Assembly: GCA_950295325.1 (NCBI GenBank)
Contig: OX485809.1
Location: 14,138,001-14,198,000 of the forward strand
Source of the DNA: Polytrichum commune
Taxonomy: Eukaryota > Streptophyta > Polytrichopsida > Polytrichales > Polytrichaceae
DNA length: 60,000 bases
Direction: 5' to 3'
Positions 22,401-32,700 of the stretch are shown here, one piece after another; position 1 is the stretch's first letter, and the number at the start of each line of letters is the position of its first letter. Under the pieces are notes generated by a model. It was not told the DNA's origin and ran no database searches. It was given only the letters and a program-made list of their open reading frames with translations. Both the position numbers and the translations under genes were made by a program.

Positions 22401-23322
22401 TACCTGGAATCTGGAACCAAGAAAGGGCTCACAGAACAGATGCTCCCAGTCGGGATTCTATCACTTGTGATGCATGTTCAATTCTGTTGGGATTGAACAG
22501 GACCAAGAACCGACACTTAATTGTTTCCGCACCATTGTTATAGAGCATGGAGAAGCAGCCATGGCAGACAGATCGGCGCCAAAGCGTTGATCAGGGTTCG
22601 GACATACTTCACCATTAACTGTCAGCAACATTTCTGCGACTAAATTAAGAAGAACTTGATGACAACCTTAACTCTGCCATGGCAATTTGAAGTGCAAAAA
22701 TTTCAGGAAGAGATCCTACCTGCAATCTGGACCCAAGGAAGGGTTCACAGAACAGATGCTCCCATCCGGGATTCTCGATCAACAAGATGCGCTGGGACAG
22801 AATAGCGTACAGAAACGTGGACAGCAGTGACATGAGTTTGTTACCAAGGCCGAAAGTGCAACTCCACACAACATATCGGCACCGAGGCTTCCTTTTTTGT
22901 GCATACATGTCCGCCAAGTCATCGTACTCCAATTCGGTGCAATAACGATGCATGGCGGCGTACTTCTCTAGGATGTGTTTCAATTGCAGAGGCATCCTGT
23001 AAGCATACCGATGAAGCAATGGGCCTCCCTGTAGCCTGTACCTACAAGTCTCCCGTGGATTACCCAAATTGGCCTCGCCTTTCTTTGCCAGCAAAAACTC
23101 CATAGCTTTTGTTTGTGCCTCCAGAGCTGCCAAGAGCGAGCACTCGGCCCGGGCTCCGTCATCTTTGATATCCGTGCACGCCCCCAGATGCTCTCTGGCT
23201 TCGTCCCCGAAGCCATTCTCGAAGTCGGAGAACACAGTGGCCCCAGTCGACGGTATGATTTCAAGAAGCACACATGCCAATGTGCAAAAAAGCTTCTGCC
23301 TTCTTGCTCCAGTCCCACTCAT
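19308..23322 (-). CDS. GT37 xyloglucan-type fucosyltransferase
   Basis: Three exons join in phase on the minus strand: 23322-22720, 21479-20820 and 19643-19308 (stop TGA), giving 532 codons including the stop, in the size range of plant FUT1. Start is the first ATG in frame; residues ~10-30 (KLFCTLACVLLEIIPSTGA) suit a Golgi signal anchor, type II topology. Family motifs are clear: WSCTFGLGNKLMSLLSTFLY (from ~155), PGWEHLFCEPF, VGIQLR (337-342, the GDP-fucose site region) and STFGYTAQGLGGL (from ~456). FUT1 enzymes transfer fucose from GDP-fucose to xyloglucan galactose; the exact acceptor here is unknown. The usual W before STFGY is M here. Introns 1 and 2 are filled with tandem repeats. It is convergent with PILS. 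Confidence 0.92.
19812..20235. repeat. 132-bp tandem repeat in FUT intron 2
   Basis: A unit with cgtccattttgagtcc, aagattgtatcaacactgg and ttacttcatgatgaagaaag recurs at 19812, 19944 and 20076 with exact 132-bp spacing. A degenerate further unit follows at ~20170. It lies wholly in the intron between FUT exons 2 and 3. Confidence 0.9.
20236..20818 (-). other. FUT intron 2, non-repetitive part
   Basis: Ordinary intron sequence down from the exon 2 donor (GT at 20819-20818). Reading frames on both strands here are shadows without family resemblance. Confidence 0.6.
21556..22790. repeat. 313-bp tandem array in FUT intron 1, including the exon 1 end
   Basis: Four units of about 310-317 bp. The anchor gatcctacctgc falls at 21773, 22085, 22395 (variant) and 22712, where the last is the real exon 1/intron 1 junction. 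Other shared blocks are gagcatggagaagcagcc and gatcggcgccaaagcgtt. Each upstream unit still encodes on the minus strand a recognisable echo of the exon end (GEHLFCEPFLGSR-like) followed by a GTAG donor-like site. Three decoy exon ends therefore sit inside the intron. Confidence 0.88.
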
Positions 23323-23475
23323 CTTCTTCCTGTAGTATGTTATTGTAACGGAATACTGGTCGTTCACATACGCAAATCACTCATAATGATTGCAACCCAT
23401 CATCAAATTATGCGTATTGGTGGATCCTACCTAAAACTTGTTTAATGTGTTTGAGGAGCTAATTTTCTGACCACT

Positions 23476-23967
23476 ATGGCTACATACAGCATCACAACCA
23501 AAAACACTCCGAAGGTAGGCCACCCCAACGTTCATGCAGGGCTTGCTCCAAGAATCCCAACAGCCCTACAAACTGTCCATAGCCATAACCATAGTCATTA
23601 CAAAAACATGCATCAGAAACCTCGTCAGCTGAAAACCATAATGATGGAGAGTATTAAACCTACATACCCCATAATGGACAAACCTGCATCCCATCGTGAT
23701 AAATTGCGTTCAACCTCAATGCCTACACAGGCTACAGTCCTGCCTTTCTTGAAGAGGGCTCTCTGTCGGATTGTGAGTGACTACAAGCAGCCCATGCAAA
23801 TTAAGCACGATCAGCACCGATGGATGTCAACTAACTTCAACTTAAGCTTGCAGGAAGAGGATGGGCAAGAAAGACCAGATGTGGAACAAGAGCTTGATCT
23901 TGTGGGTTTTCACAACATACAAAATCTAAGAACAAAAACCAGGGGTTTCAAGATCGTAAGTCTCTAA
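23476..23967 (+). CDS. Unrecognised ORF between FUT and SDR
   Basis: The frame encodes 163 residues from an ATG in fair context (ccactATGg). The product is basic and His-rich in its first half (SHNHSHYKN, HQKPRQLK), with an acidic segment (QEEDGQERPDVEQELDLVG) near the end. Near the stop the sequence reads aagatc|gtaagt, a very good 5' splice site at 23956, so the frame could be the first exon of a spliced gene. It starts 154 bp from the FUT start codon in divergent orientation. I know no family for it, and chance or a decayed element ORF is possible. Confidence 0.35.
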   Translation: MATYSITTKNTPKVGHPNVHAGLAPRIPTALQTVHSHNHSHYKNMHQKPRQLKTIMMESIKPTYPIMDKPASHRDKLRSTSMPTQATVLPFLKRALCRIVSDYKQPMQIKHDQHRWMSTNFNLSLQEEDGQERPDVEQELDLVGFHNIQNLRTKTRGFKIVSL

Positions 23968-24200
23968 CGCCATAGGCATTATAGGTATCATGTCCATGAG
24001 GTGTTCATTTCTTGAGGGTGTGGCTATTTGCATTGTTTTTCACGTGTCTTTTATCTCCTCGCATTAAATTTCCAATTAAATATTCTGTTCACAAGTTGAA
24101 ACTTAAGGAGTCCGCTTTCACTCCACATCATCAAATTAATAATATATAGACGAAAACCAGTGTTTGCTGACTTTGCTAACCCTTCCTTTTCTAAAAGCAG

Positions 24201-24217
24201 GGGGGGGGGGGGGGGGA
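24201..24217. repeat. Poly-G tract
   Basis: Run of about 16 G, a site prone to sequencing error, in the spacer between the ORF at 23476-23967 and the SDR gene. The spacer 23968-24519 holds nothing else recognised. Confidence 0.9.
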
Positions 24218-24519
24218 TATCAACACAGTTGAGGTAGATCGTAGATCCAATATCACCACAACTATGTTCTATGCTTTATGGATCATCTTTGTAGAAGCTA
24301 TGACAGCAGCATCAATATACTCTAAAAACGTCTCCTTAAAATGTCCTCTAAAAATTATGTGCTAGAACTCTTCTTTGAGATAAAATGGCTGTCAACCCCA
24401 GTTACCCTGGACAACTGCATGCTTCTTGATCTGATATTTGACATACAAGAGATATGAATAACCTAAGAACTGAAAATAAATGTCTTGCACAGTTTTCACG
24501 AGCTAGGAAATTTTGAACT

Positions 24520-27500
24520 TTACTTCGTGAGCGTGCTTGCAATAAGCTCCTCACTAAATTGCCACAACTTGTCTGCAAGTTGCATGTCATTTGCACAAGA
24601 CCAAGTCGACACCTCGTTACAGTCCTGGAAATACTTGCCAGAAACTCCATTCAGAGCGGGGCTTGTTGCAACATAACACGATGTGCCTGCGGCCTGTGGA
24701 ATCACAGATATATATGACATTGTGATGAGTCCATCCCTCAATAGAACCCTCACAGAACCAGGCTTTGACAGATGACAAGTCTGGGCTTCTAGTTAAGAGC
24801 CATAGACCATACATATTTTTGCAATCTAACAGGTGGACATAACTTTGCAGAAAGAGGACCAATCATAGTAAACCACTTGGGTGGTACTTTCATTGAATAA
24901 AGAACTACCCAATAGAATGCAATTACAAAGAGCTGTACCTCTTTGGAAGTAATATTCTGATATCCTGGACATCTGGAAAGATATGCAACAAATAAGAATT
25001 TACCTGTGGAATTGTCTTCAAGAACTTTGCAAAAATGGTGCAAGCTATTCCTGAAGAACAATAGGTGAGGAGGTTTTATTAGAATGGTAGAATGATGTCC
25101 TTCTCACAGTGACATACTGATTTACTCACATCATACTGTGGCTCAGATTGTCATGTAGACAGTATTTTTCACTTGCAAGGGTGGTATCAAGGATGTTTCT
25201 ATCTTCAACGTGGCAGTACCTCATGAGACACATAATCCATTCCCTAGCAAAAATTTCAAGGATTTGATGTGGGGAACATATAGATAAATTGACTTTTATC
25301 AGATCCACAAACGAACTTACATACCCTTGGACTTAGAGAGGATTATGTGTCCTCAAGACATCAGGAAGATTAATATTTTCTGTTAGAAAGGAAAAGTATA
25401 CCTTTCAACACAACACTAATATTGGAGCCGAACCCAGTATTTATAGTGCCTGGGTGAAGTGCATTAGCTGTCACATTTGCACCCTCTTCCTGAATTTCAA
25501 AAGTTTCAGACACCAAACATGTGTAAAAATCTTGTGAAAAATAAACCTCTAATATCAGAATGCATTTGAAGCTGCCTAGGGGGCTGAATGAGGGGTGCAC
25601 CTTAAGGTGACAGAAAATCAAGGCAGAGTACTCTAAAAGCACCATAGATGATAGATTGTGCAGTAACTTCACCTCAAACAATTACGTCCCCCTTGGTAAT
25701 TGCACACGGCTTTCATATATGCAGACCAATGTGCTGTGCCAACATTTGTCCAAGGGAAGAGACTCTATGAATGTTTTTTCATGTGAATTTCAAGAATCAC
25801 ACGTTGTGATAATTTGTAATAACCTGGCTATCTTAGAAAGTTGCCCAAGGAGACAAAGTAACCAGACACTGATGAAATTGGTATGTCGCTACATATTGAC
25901 ATAACACATTTGAAACAGAAGATCCTTCACAAGATGCTCTGTTTAAAATGTATAATGCTGTGTTGTGAAGGATGTAACTATACCTGAAGGCGACGAGCAA
26001 GCTCCCTTGCATGTAGAATGTTGGCCAGCTTGGATTGACCATAGGCTTGTGGTCCAAAAAAACTACCCATGGACAAATGCAAACTCAGGATTTCAGTCTT
26101 TGTCCTCATGCAGCGAAAGTACATGTTACAAATATGTACTGCATGGCTCGCCAAGTTTGTAGTAGGAACAAATCACCTGAACTTGACCTCCTCAGAACCA
26201 TCAAAACCATGGATTACACCATCCTATGATGTTGCATTGTAGATAGATCTTTCTCTGTAAGCTATAAGGTCCTCAATCGAGGAAATGCAATCCTTAAAAC
26301 AAGAATCCTAAAACACATGGGGTTTTAAGAAAAACAACCAAGGTCTAAGTTGGGAAATGTGGTTAAGATCTGCATTATTGTTTCTCAACAGTCACATGAA
26401 GTACATGGGGCTACATGCTGGACAGTATGTGATGAGGGGTTTTGTTAAGTGAACTTGACAAGTGGATCTCACCTCTTTGGATCATTTAGTTTATCCAGTG
26501 CAAGTGACCGATTGTATGACATTTTGTAGCCCACTGACGCCACATTTACGATACGACCCTCCACTCCCGTCTCCTTGGCGGTGCTTTTCATGGTGTCTAA
26601 GAGAAGATTTGTCAGGAGAAAGTGGCCTGCATATATTCAGTTCATCTTCACTTTAGTATTGATGCTAATTTTACAACTTGAAGAGGGAAAAAGAGTCTCA
26701 AAACGATCTTCACTTAATAGGCACGACATGCAATACGGCAATATTCCAACATGGAAATCACTAAACATTTCAAATACTGTATGGGATGATCTTTAATGAT
26801 TTTATGGGATAGAATGAGACATTCGTATTTCAGAACAGAGGTCAATCGCAGTTTTAATGCATTCCTTCACCTTCAGAGAGAACTAGATCTGAATCTACTG
26901 TGCGTAAGATTATGGACTGAAGTAAATGTGAGAGATAACACAGAGACACCACACATTTCTGGCAAAAAGATGTAAGACTTGCCAAGGTGGTTGATGGCAA
27001 ACGTTCCCTCCACACCGTCTTGGGAGAGCCTGAACTTCATGTATACTAATCCTGCATTGTTGCTGCACAAAGCAAGGATTTCTTTAATCACCTACTTCTA
27101 CAAACAAAAAGGAGAGCTGCCAACATCTATTTGTAAAGATCCCTTTTTCTAAACTACAAAATTGTCCCAGACAACCAGAAGCAGGTGTGTAAGGTGTCTG
27201 TCTCACCCTAAACCAATCTTTGACTACAGTATAAGTTGTTGATGATTAGTAAATTAGTGGAGTGCTTCCCCTGCCTCACTACATGCAAACTGAAACAAGA
27301 CAATGAAGAGACTGTCGCCCAACTAAATTCCAAATCAACCTGAGTGGATTCTTGAAATCGATTTTGATCTCTACGAGTTCCTGCACATAGCCATTGACGT
27401 AGAAATTGCACCAAAGAGTCTATCCCAGTACATATACTGCTAATAAAAGTAACATGCTGTAAAGACGCCTATACAAACTTAATCTGAGGCAGCTTATCTG

Positions 27501-28491
27501 CAGAAGTCTGCAGAGCGTTTTGGCAGTGTCAGTAACTCACAGGAGGATGTTCAGAGGAAGTTTGCGGGCTTTGAAATTCTCCACAAATTCGCGAACTGAA
27601 GTCAGAGAGTTCAAATCCAAATGCATGACATCCACCCGAGCAGTTGGACTTTCTAGTAATATCTCAGCGCTCACTGTCTCACCGAGCTTCACATTGCGAA
27701 CTGCAAGTATGACATGTGCTCCTCTCTTGGCCAGCACCCTGGCAGCCTCTTTCCCAATCCCTGAAGTCGCACCTGCAACATTCCATTCTATCAATAACGG
27801 TCACATTCGCATCTCTTCCATACCTGTGGACTGATGACTTTATTTTATTCTTTGTTGTCCTATAGCGCCAGCCAGAGTGACCACAAACATTTTTGACAAG
27901 GCCCTAAATAGAGGAGAAAAGAAAAATACGGGAGCCAAATTTCTACGTGACATTCTTTAAGGTATCCAGATTATTTGTACAGGAAAACATCAAATTATGA
28001 TCACAACCACAAATTGAGGCCAGATTGTCTACCATGATATGTGTAATAGTGCCACACCGGCAACAAGACCCAAAATAGAGGTAGGAAAAACATTGTTGTG
28101 GGCATCTTCTGTTACACGATTTTACATTGTTGTGGGGATTGTTAATATGGGAAGAACACCAAGCTTGCATGCATTCCAAATACGGCTGAACTCCTCCCTG
28201 AAGTGTATCTTAAGTTGGCAGTTGATGGATATGCTGACTTGATTGTGCACACAAGGATGCCAACAAAATTTGACAATTCGAACAACCTTATGGTTCTTCT
28301 TCAACATAACCAACAAAGGCCATAAACATGCGAAATAGATGAGCACAAGGAGAAGAGGAGATGGCAGTACCGGTAACAATGATAGTCTTCGACCTGAGGT
28401 CCATGTTGGCAGTGACGTCCTCTGCAGTTGATTTCGAACCAAAGCCACTGGTCCCTGGTGTGCCAATCATGTATGAAGGAGTGATGCCCAT
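24520..28491 (-). CDS. Short-chain dehydrogenase/reductase, TIC32/retinol-dehydrogenase type
   Basis: Eight exons join in phase on the minus strand: 28491-28371, 27772-27541, 27062-26983, 26626-26473, 26062-25984, 25489-25402, 25050-25004 and 24693-24520, giving 324 aa, the normal length of TIC32-like SDRs. Seen: an N-terminal GTSGFGSKSTAEDVT lead; the nucleotide-binding TGATSGIG (~40-47); HLDLNSLTSVREF; NNAG (119-122); NHLGHFLLTNLLLDTM; RIVNVAS (serine ~175); catalytic YGQSK (Tyr203, Lys207); and ALHPGTINT. The family reduces or oxidises alcohol/carbonyl groups with NADP(H). Pea TIC32 acts at the inner chloroplast envelope and binds calmodulin, but no transit peptide is evident and close relatives are retinol-dehydrogenase-like, so substrate and location stay open. 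Intron 3 has a GC-AG border. One acceptor (exon 5) was chosen by phase. Confidence 0.9.
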
Positions 28492-30430
28492 TTTGTAGCT
28501 CCTCCTTTACAATGCTCTTAATTTTGTCTACACAGCCCACCGTAGCAAAAGGGGAGCTATCAGAAAGAGTGGCCTGGCATTCTTAAGCATGTCTAAGGAC
28601 TTTCTCTTTCTATTCTAGCTTCAAGAATAAATATCCAAGAATCAAGATCCTTGATTACATGCATGATAGCCTAGCATAGTCAAGTGGCAAGCTCTCATTG
28701 TTAACACCTCATTGTTACCCATCTTCGGACAAAGCCTTATCCCATCTACCAAGATTCAACTCAAAACCCTTGCCAAAAAGAACCTCACCAAGTGTATGCT
28801 CTACAAGATGCTTATCTAGGGAGAACACCCACTGCACCACTTTAAAATGCTATGGGAAGAGCACCTTGGAGTATGTAGTTTGAGCACACTTGGTCGGTGG
28901 GTTTAGTCAATCACAAACGCACACATAACGTTTGGGGAAGGATTTTTGACTGCAGAAGGATGTTGTAAGTAATTATCGGCGACGCCTTTGGTGACGCTGA
29001 ATGGAATGCAAGATGCAAATGCTCTGACTAAAGTCACCAAAAACAAAATTACAAATCGTCGATTCACCTTTCAGCTGTGTACCGTTGCCCTAACAAAGAA
29101 CTATCCTCTCAGCTGAAGAATGGATCCAATTTCGGATTCCATTCACCAATTTCCTGAACAATGTAGTGCAACCTGTTCAAGGTTTCAGGTAAATAGCAGG
29201 TGACTTTGGGGTTTTGAAACCTCCACTAAGGAAGCAGGTTTGGAAATCTTTGAGGATTTCGGTTGTGAGTGTGAGCATCGAGGATGAAGGAGTACCAAGC
29301 ATGCAAACATGGGTTTGCTCTTCTGATTGGACGAAGTTGTAAACCCAAAGTAACGAGAAATACAGGGTTTATGGTTTCAGAATTCCACTGTTGAACCCCC
29401 TTCCTGCAGTGTTCACACATTGCATCGGAGAAAATGATTTCGGAACCCTACAATCTCGTCCACGAATCCCTCTACTTCCACTAATTAAGCAATCTTCTCC
29501 ACTACACTTTCGCTAAAAGCAATACAACCAACCAGTCACATCCCCCCTCCGACCCACAGAAGATGTTCACTTCGAACTTACCCAAAAGTCAGGAAAAAAT
29601 GATAACACCGAAATTGAAAACTCTTCTTTCTCCGATTACCGCGACTCCCGTGCTTCCAAAACCCTCCCACTCGATGCCAAAAAATGTACTGAGGCTATGG
29701 TTTTTTGGAATTACAGCCAGCATCCTCTTAAACCTGGCCGAGCTGAAGCATGGCAAACCTATTCAGTATCTTTGTGACCACTCAAGCTAGATACATGACA
29801 TCCACATGCTCTCCGAAGAAAAGTTAGGTAATTTTTGGCAGCTAACCAACTCACCAACCAAATAACAAACTACCATACCACTCAAAACTCCTGTCAGAAT
29901 GGGAAATGCCTGTCCCAACAACTTTACAAAGTTGTCAACCCAGAAACTCCTTACAAACTTGCAACAGAAACTTCAACTCGGAAACTCAAACTGATGAAAG
30001 GGAATTTAAACTCCTTCACAACAGAGTAAGCTGCATTCCACGAAGCTCGCCAGCATGTGAAGAAGGCTTGTGAGGAGGTTTGTGAATTCAACTCACAATT
30101 CAATGAATGCTTAGTCCCAATGAATGCTCCGAAGGTCAGTTAACTTAGGTCGGGGAGTCTCTTCGCCAACCCAACAAACCAACCAACAAACCAGAATTCC
30201 TGTCACAGCGACACCTCCACCTCAAAGCATATTCCCTACTTACAAATCAATGTCCACCCACAAACGTCATCGATGATGGGTTCGGTACATCGATGATGGG
30301 TTCTGTACCTGTAGAGGGCTGTCTATGAAAAACAATTCCTCTTCCTTCGAATTTTGCCACGCGTCATGGTCACATTGGCTAAGACCACTTGCATCTCCCA
30401 TGGAAACTTCATTCCAGCACATGTAAAGGT
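28492..30430. other. Upstream region of SDR, no gene certain
   Basis: Probably contains the SDR promoter. A small plus-strand frame at 29563-29790 (75 aa, true ATG) has a basic, Ser/Pro-rich N-terminus and one hydrophobic stretch (WFFGITASILLNLAEL). It could be a tiny membrane protein or an exon, but I recognise nothing and see no strong support. The rest is featureless. Confidence 0.4.
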
Positions 30431-30611
30431 GAGTTAGAGGGCCACTTTATACTTGGGGCCGGATTGAGGGCCGGCCGGAACTCTCAAAATTTGGGCCAAT
30501 AGGATCGCTCAATTTCATCAAATCGGGCCCAAGGGCTTTATACTTGGGACCGGCCTGAACACTCATGTATTTCATGTGGCGTCCTAGGTGGCACAATTTT
30601 GGCGCCAAACC

Positions 30612-30677
30612 ATCGGGCCCTAGATGAGAGTTCAGGACGAGCTTTTCTTCGTCCCAAACTCTCATCTAGGGCCCGAT
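30612..30677. repeat. Perfect 21-bp hairpin
   Basis: Arms 30612-30632 and 30657-30677 are exact reverse complements, starting atcgggccctagatgagag. The 24-nt loop itself contains ggacga..tcgtcc, so the paired stem can extend. It lies in the left GGGCC-rich cluster. Confidence 0.9.
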
Positions 30678-30739
30678 CGGGCTCCTCCATTAGATTGAGC
30701 TCATCTTGTCTATCAATCACTACCGGGGTAAATTATTTT

Positions 30740-31460
30740 CCTCTCCTCTTCACTCCGCTCTTCTAATAACACAACAATTAGCATAAATATGATTGCATTA
30801 GACTAATAAGGCAACAATTAGGGCATTAATCACACACTTAAGATAATAGTGAAACATTCAAGCAATTAGTCAAGCATGTGGTATGGCTTAGGCTATAGGT
30901 TAGTTTAGTAATGCATCAATTAGCTAAAATATGATAGCATTACGCTAATAATACAGCAATTAGGGTGCTAATCACACACTCAAGATAAAAAATGAAACAT
31001 TGAAGCATTTAATCAAACACATGGTATGGCTTAGGCTATGCATTGGTCTAATAAGGCAACAATTAGTATAAGTATGTTACCAATAGGGTAATAACACAAC
31101 AATTAAGGCGCTAGTCATAGACTTAAGATAGAAATAAAATATTTTAAGTTGTCAATCAAGAATTTGGCGCGCATTATTCAATGGGTTAGTCCACTAATAC
31201 AATAATTAGCACAAATATGGTACAATTAGGCTAATAACACAACAATTAGGGTGCTAAATATACACTTAAGATAGAAATGAAACATTTAAGCATTTAATCA
31301 AGCATATGGTATGGCTTAGGCTATGGATTAGTCTAATAAGATAACAATTAGTGTAAATATGATAGCATTAGGCTAATAACACAACAATCAAGGTGCTCAT
31401 TATGCACTTAAGACAAAAATGAAACATTTAAGCCGTTAATCAAGAATATGGTGTGCCTTC
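30740..31460. repeat. 142-bp satellite-like tandem array
   Basis: About five diverged monomers. The landmark gtatggcttaggctat falls at 30881, 31024 and 31309 (two periods), with degraded forms near 31165 and 31450; acacaacaattagggtgct and gaaacatttaagc recur with the same spacing. AT-rich and non-coding. Confidence 0.85.
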
Positions 31461-31613
31461 TAAACCACACCCATCGGTCAATCCATTGAACATGATAGAT
31501 AAATTTATAGGAGCATTTTGATGCCGGAATAGATTCAAAGGCCCCAATTTAGTCAAGTGGGACCCGATTTCAATTCGCTAACCACAACCCTATAGATGTC
31601 ATCCCTCATAATA

Positions 31614-32212
31614 TTAACCCCTAAAGGACCGGGGGTGTTTTAGCTTAGGTCATGTTTTCTTGATTAGCTCTTGTAGCAAGCTCAATTTCTTATTAGCGTG
31701 GGGTAATTTTCACGATCGGCACCGTTGAAACTAAAGAAGACTTACATAGATTTTTTATGAAAAAAAGATCAACAAGATCACACAATTTCTGAGAAATTGC
31801 CACCGTTGAGAAGATTGATGGAAATTGTTCGGGCAGGGGGTACTTCGTACTTATGCTAGAATCAGATTGCTTAGAAGTGCTCCAAAACATCTGAATTTTT
31901 TACCACATGTAAAGAACATTATGACCCTCATGTGGAATTTTTTTTGTCAAATTCTGAGGTGTGGAAAAAAAGATATGGGACTCTGAAGTCTCCAAGCAAT
32001 GAGATTGGGCCCAAAAACTGAAAACTCAAAGAATTCGCCAAAAATCCAATCCTTCATCATTTTCTAATCGGAAAAGACCATTGGATCCATCTCGCAAAAA
32101 CAGTCAGGGTCCTCTCCCCGCAAATTTGGGCTTCTTTGGGACAATCTCATCCAATTTGCACTTTTCTACAATCAAAAGCCCCCTGGGGGCCTTACGGTCC
32201 TTTAGGGGTTAA
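31614..32212. mobile_element. 599-bp TIR element bordered by TTAA
   Basis: The left end reads ttaacccctaaaggaccg (31614-31631); the right end is its exact reverse complement ending at 32212. The 14-bp TIR after TTAA begins CCCC. TTAA borders with C-rich ends recall piggyBac-type elements, rare in plants; a different superfamily with TA duplication and TIR ending in TTAA is also possible. The interior has no transposase frame. Confidence 0.6.
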
Positions 32213-32584
32213 GTGTCGTGAAACTTAATTGTCGAGAACACCGGGCATTGACCACGGTAAGGTCTATGATACTTAACCCTCAAGAGTCAAGACCATCGGG
32301 CCCTAGAATCGGGCCTCACCACTTTACATGTGACAAGGTTGGGCCCCAAAAAAGTTCATAAAGTGGGGCCGGATTGAGGGCTTAATCGGGCCAACCCCAG
32401 GCCGTGTATAAAGCCACCCAGAGTGTCCTCTATGTTACTAGCGTTGGACCGGTATTGTCTTTTTGTGAGACCATTCATGTATTTAAAATGAGGATTTTGC
32501 ATTTTTTGCATGTTAGTAGGGTGAGGATATTTGAGGGTAGTTTTGTTTTCCATACCATTCGGGTCTATTTATCTTGCTTAATTA

Positions 32585-32700
32585 TGCTAATTGTAAGTTG
32601 TATGTCGAGTATCACCAACACTACTAAATGTAGCCCTAACATTATTTCGCCATTCCTTGTAAAAGAAAAATTGAGCATTACAATGTTGTACAAATTATTA
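32585..32700. mobile_element. Palindromic-TIR element P, internal fragment
   Basis: The block gtatcaccaacactactaaa, then ctaacattatttcgccattccttgtaaaa and acaatgttgtacaa, matches the interior of copies A and B. No TIR is left. Confidence 0.55.

Larger units (their letters stand above)
30430..32415. mobile_element. Candidate ~2-kb composite element with GGGCC-rich ends
   Basis: Two clusters of related GGGCC-rich segments (30430-30690 and 32285-32415) share ggccggattgagggc and atcgggccctaga motifs and a ggctttata..ggcctg motif, and enclose a 142-bp tandem array and a TTAA-bordered element. No transposase ORF was seen. Boundaries are approximate, and a simple pair of dispersed repeats is the alternative. 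Confidence 0.4.

Noticed and set aside
29563-29790. Small membrane protein or peroxin-like exon
   Set aside because: One hydrophobic stretch alone does not support a family, so it is kept only as a remark in the region entry.
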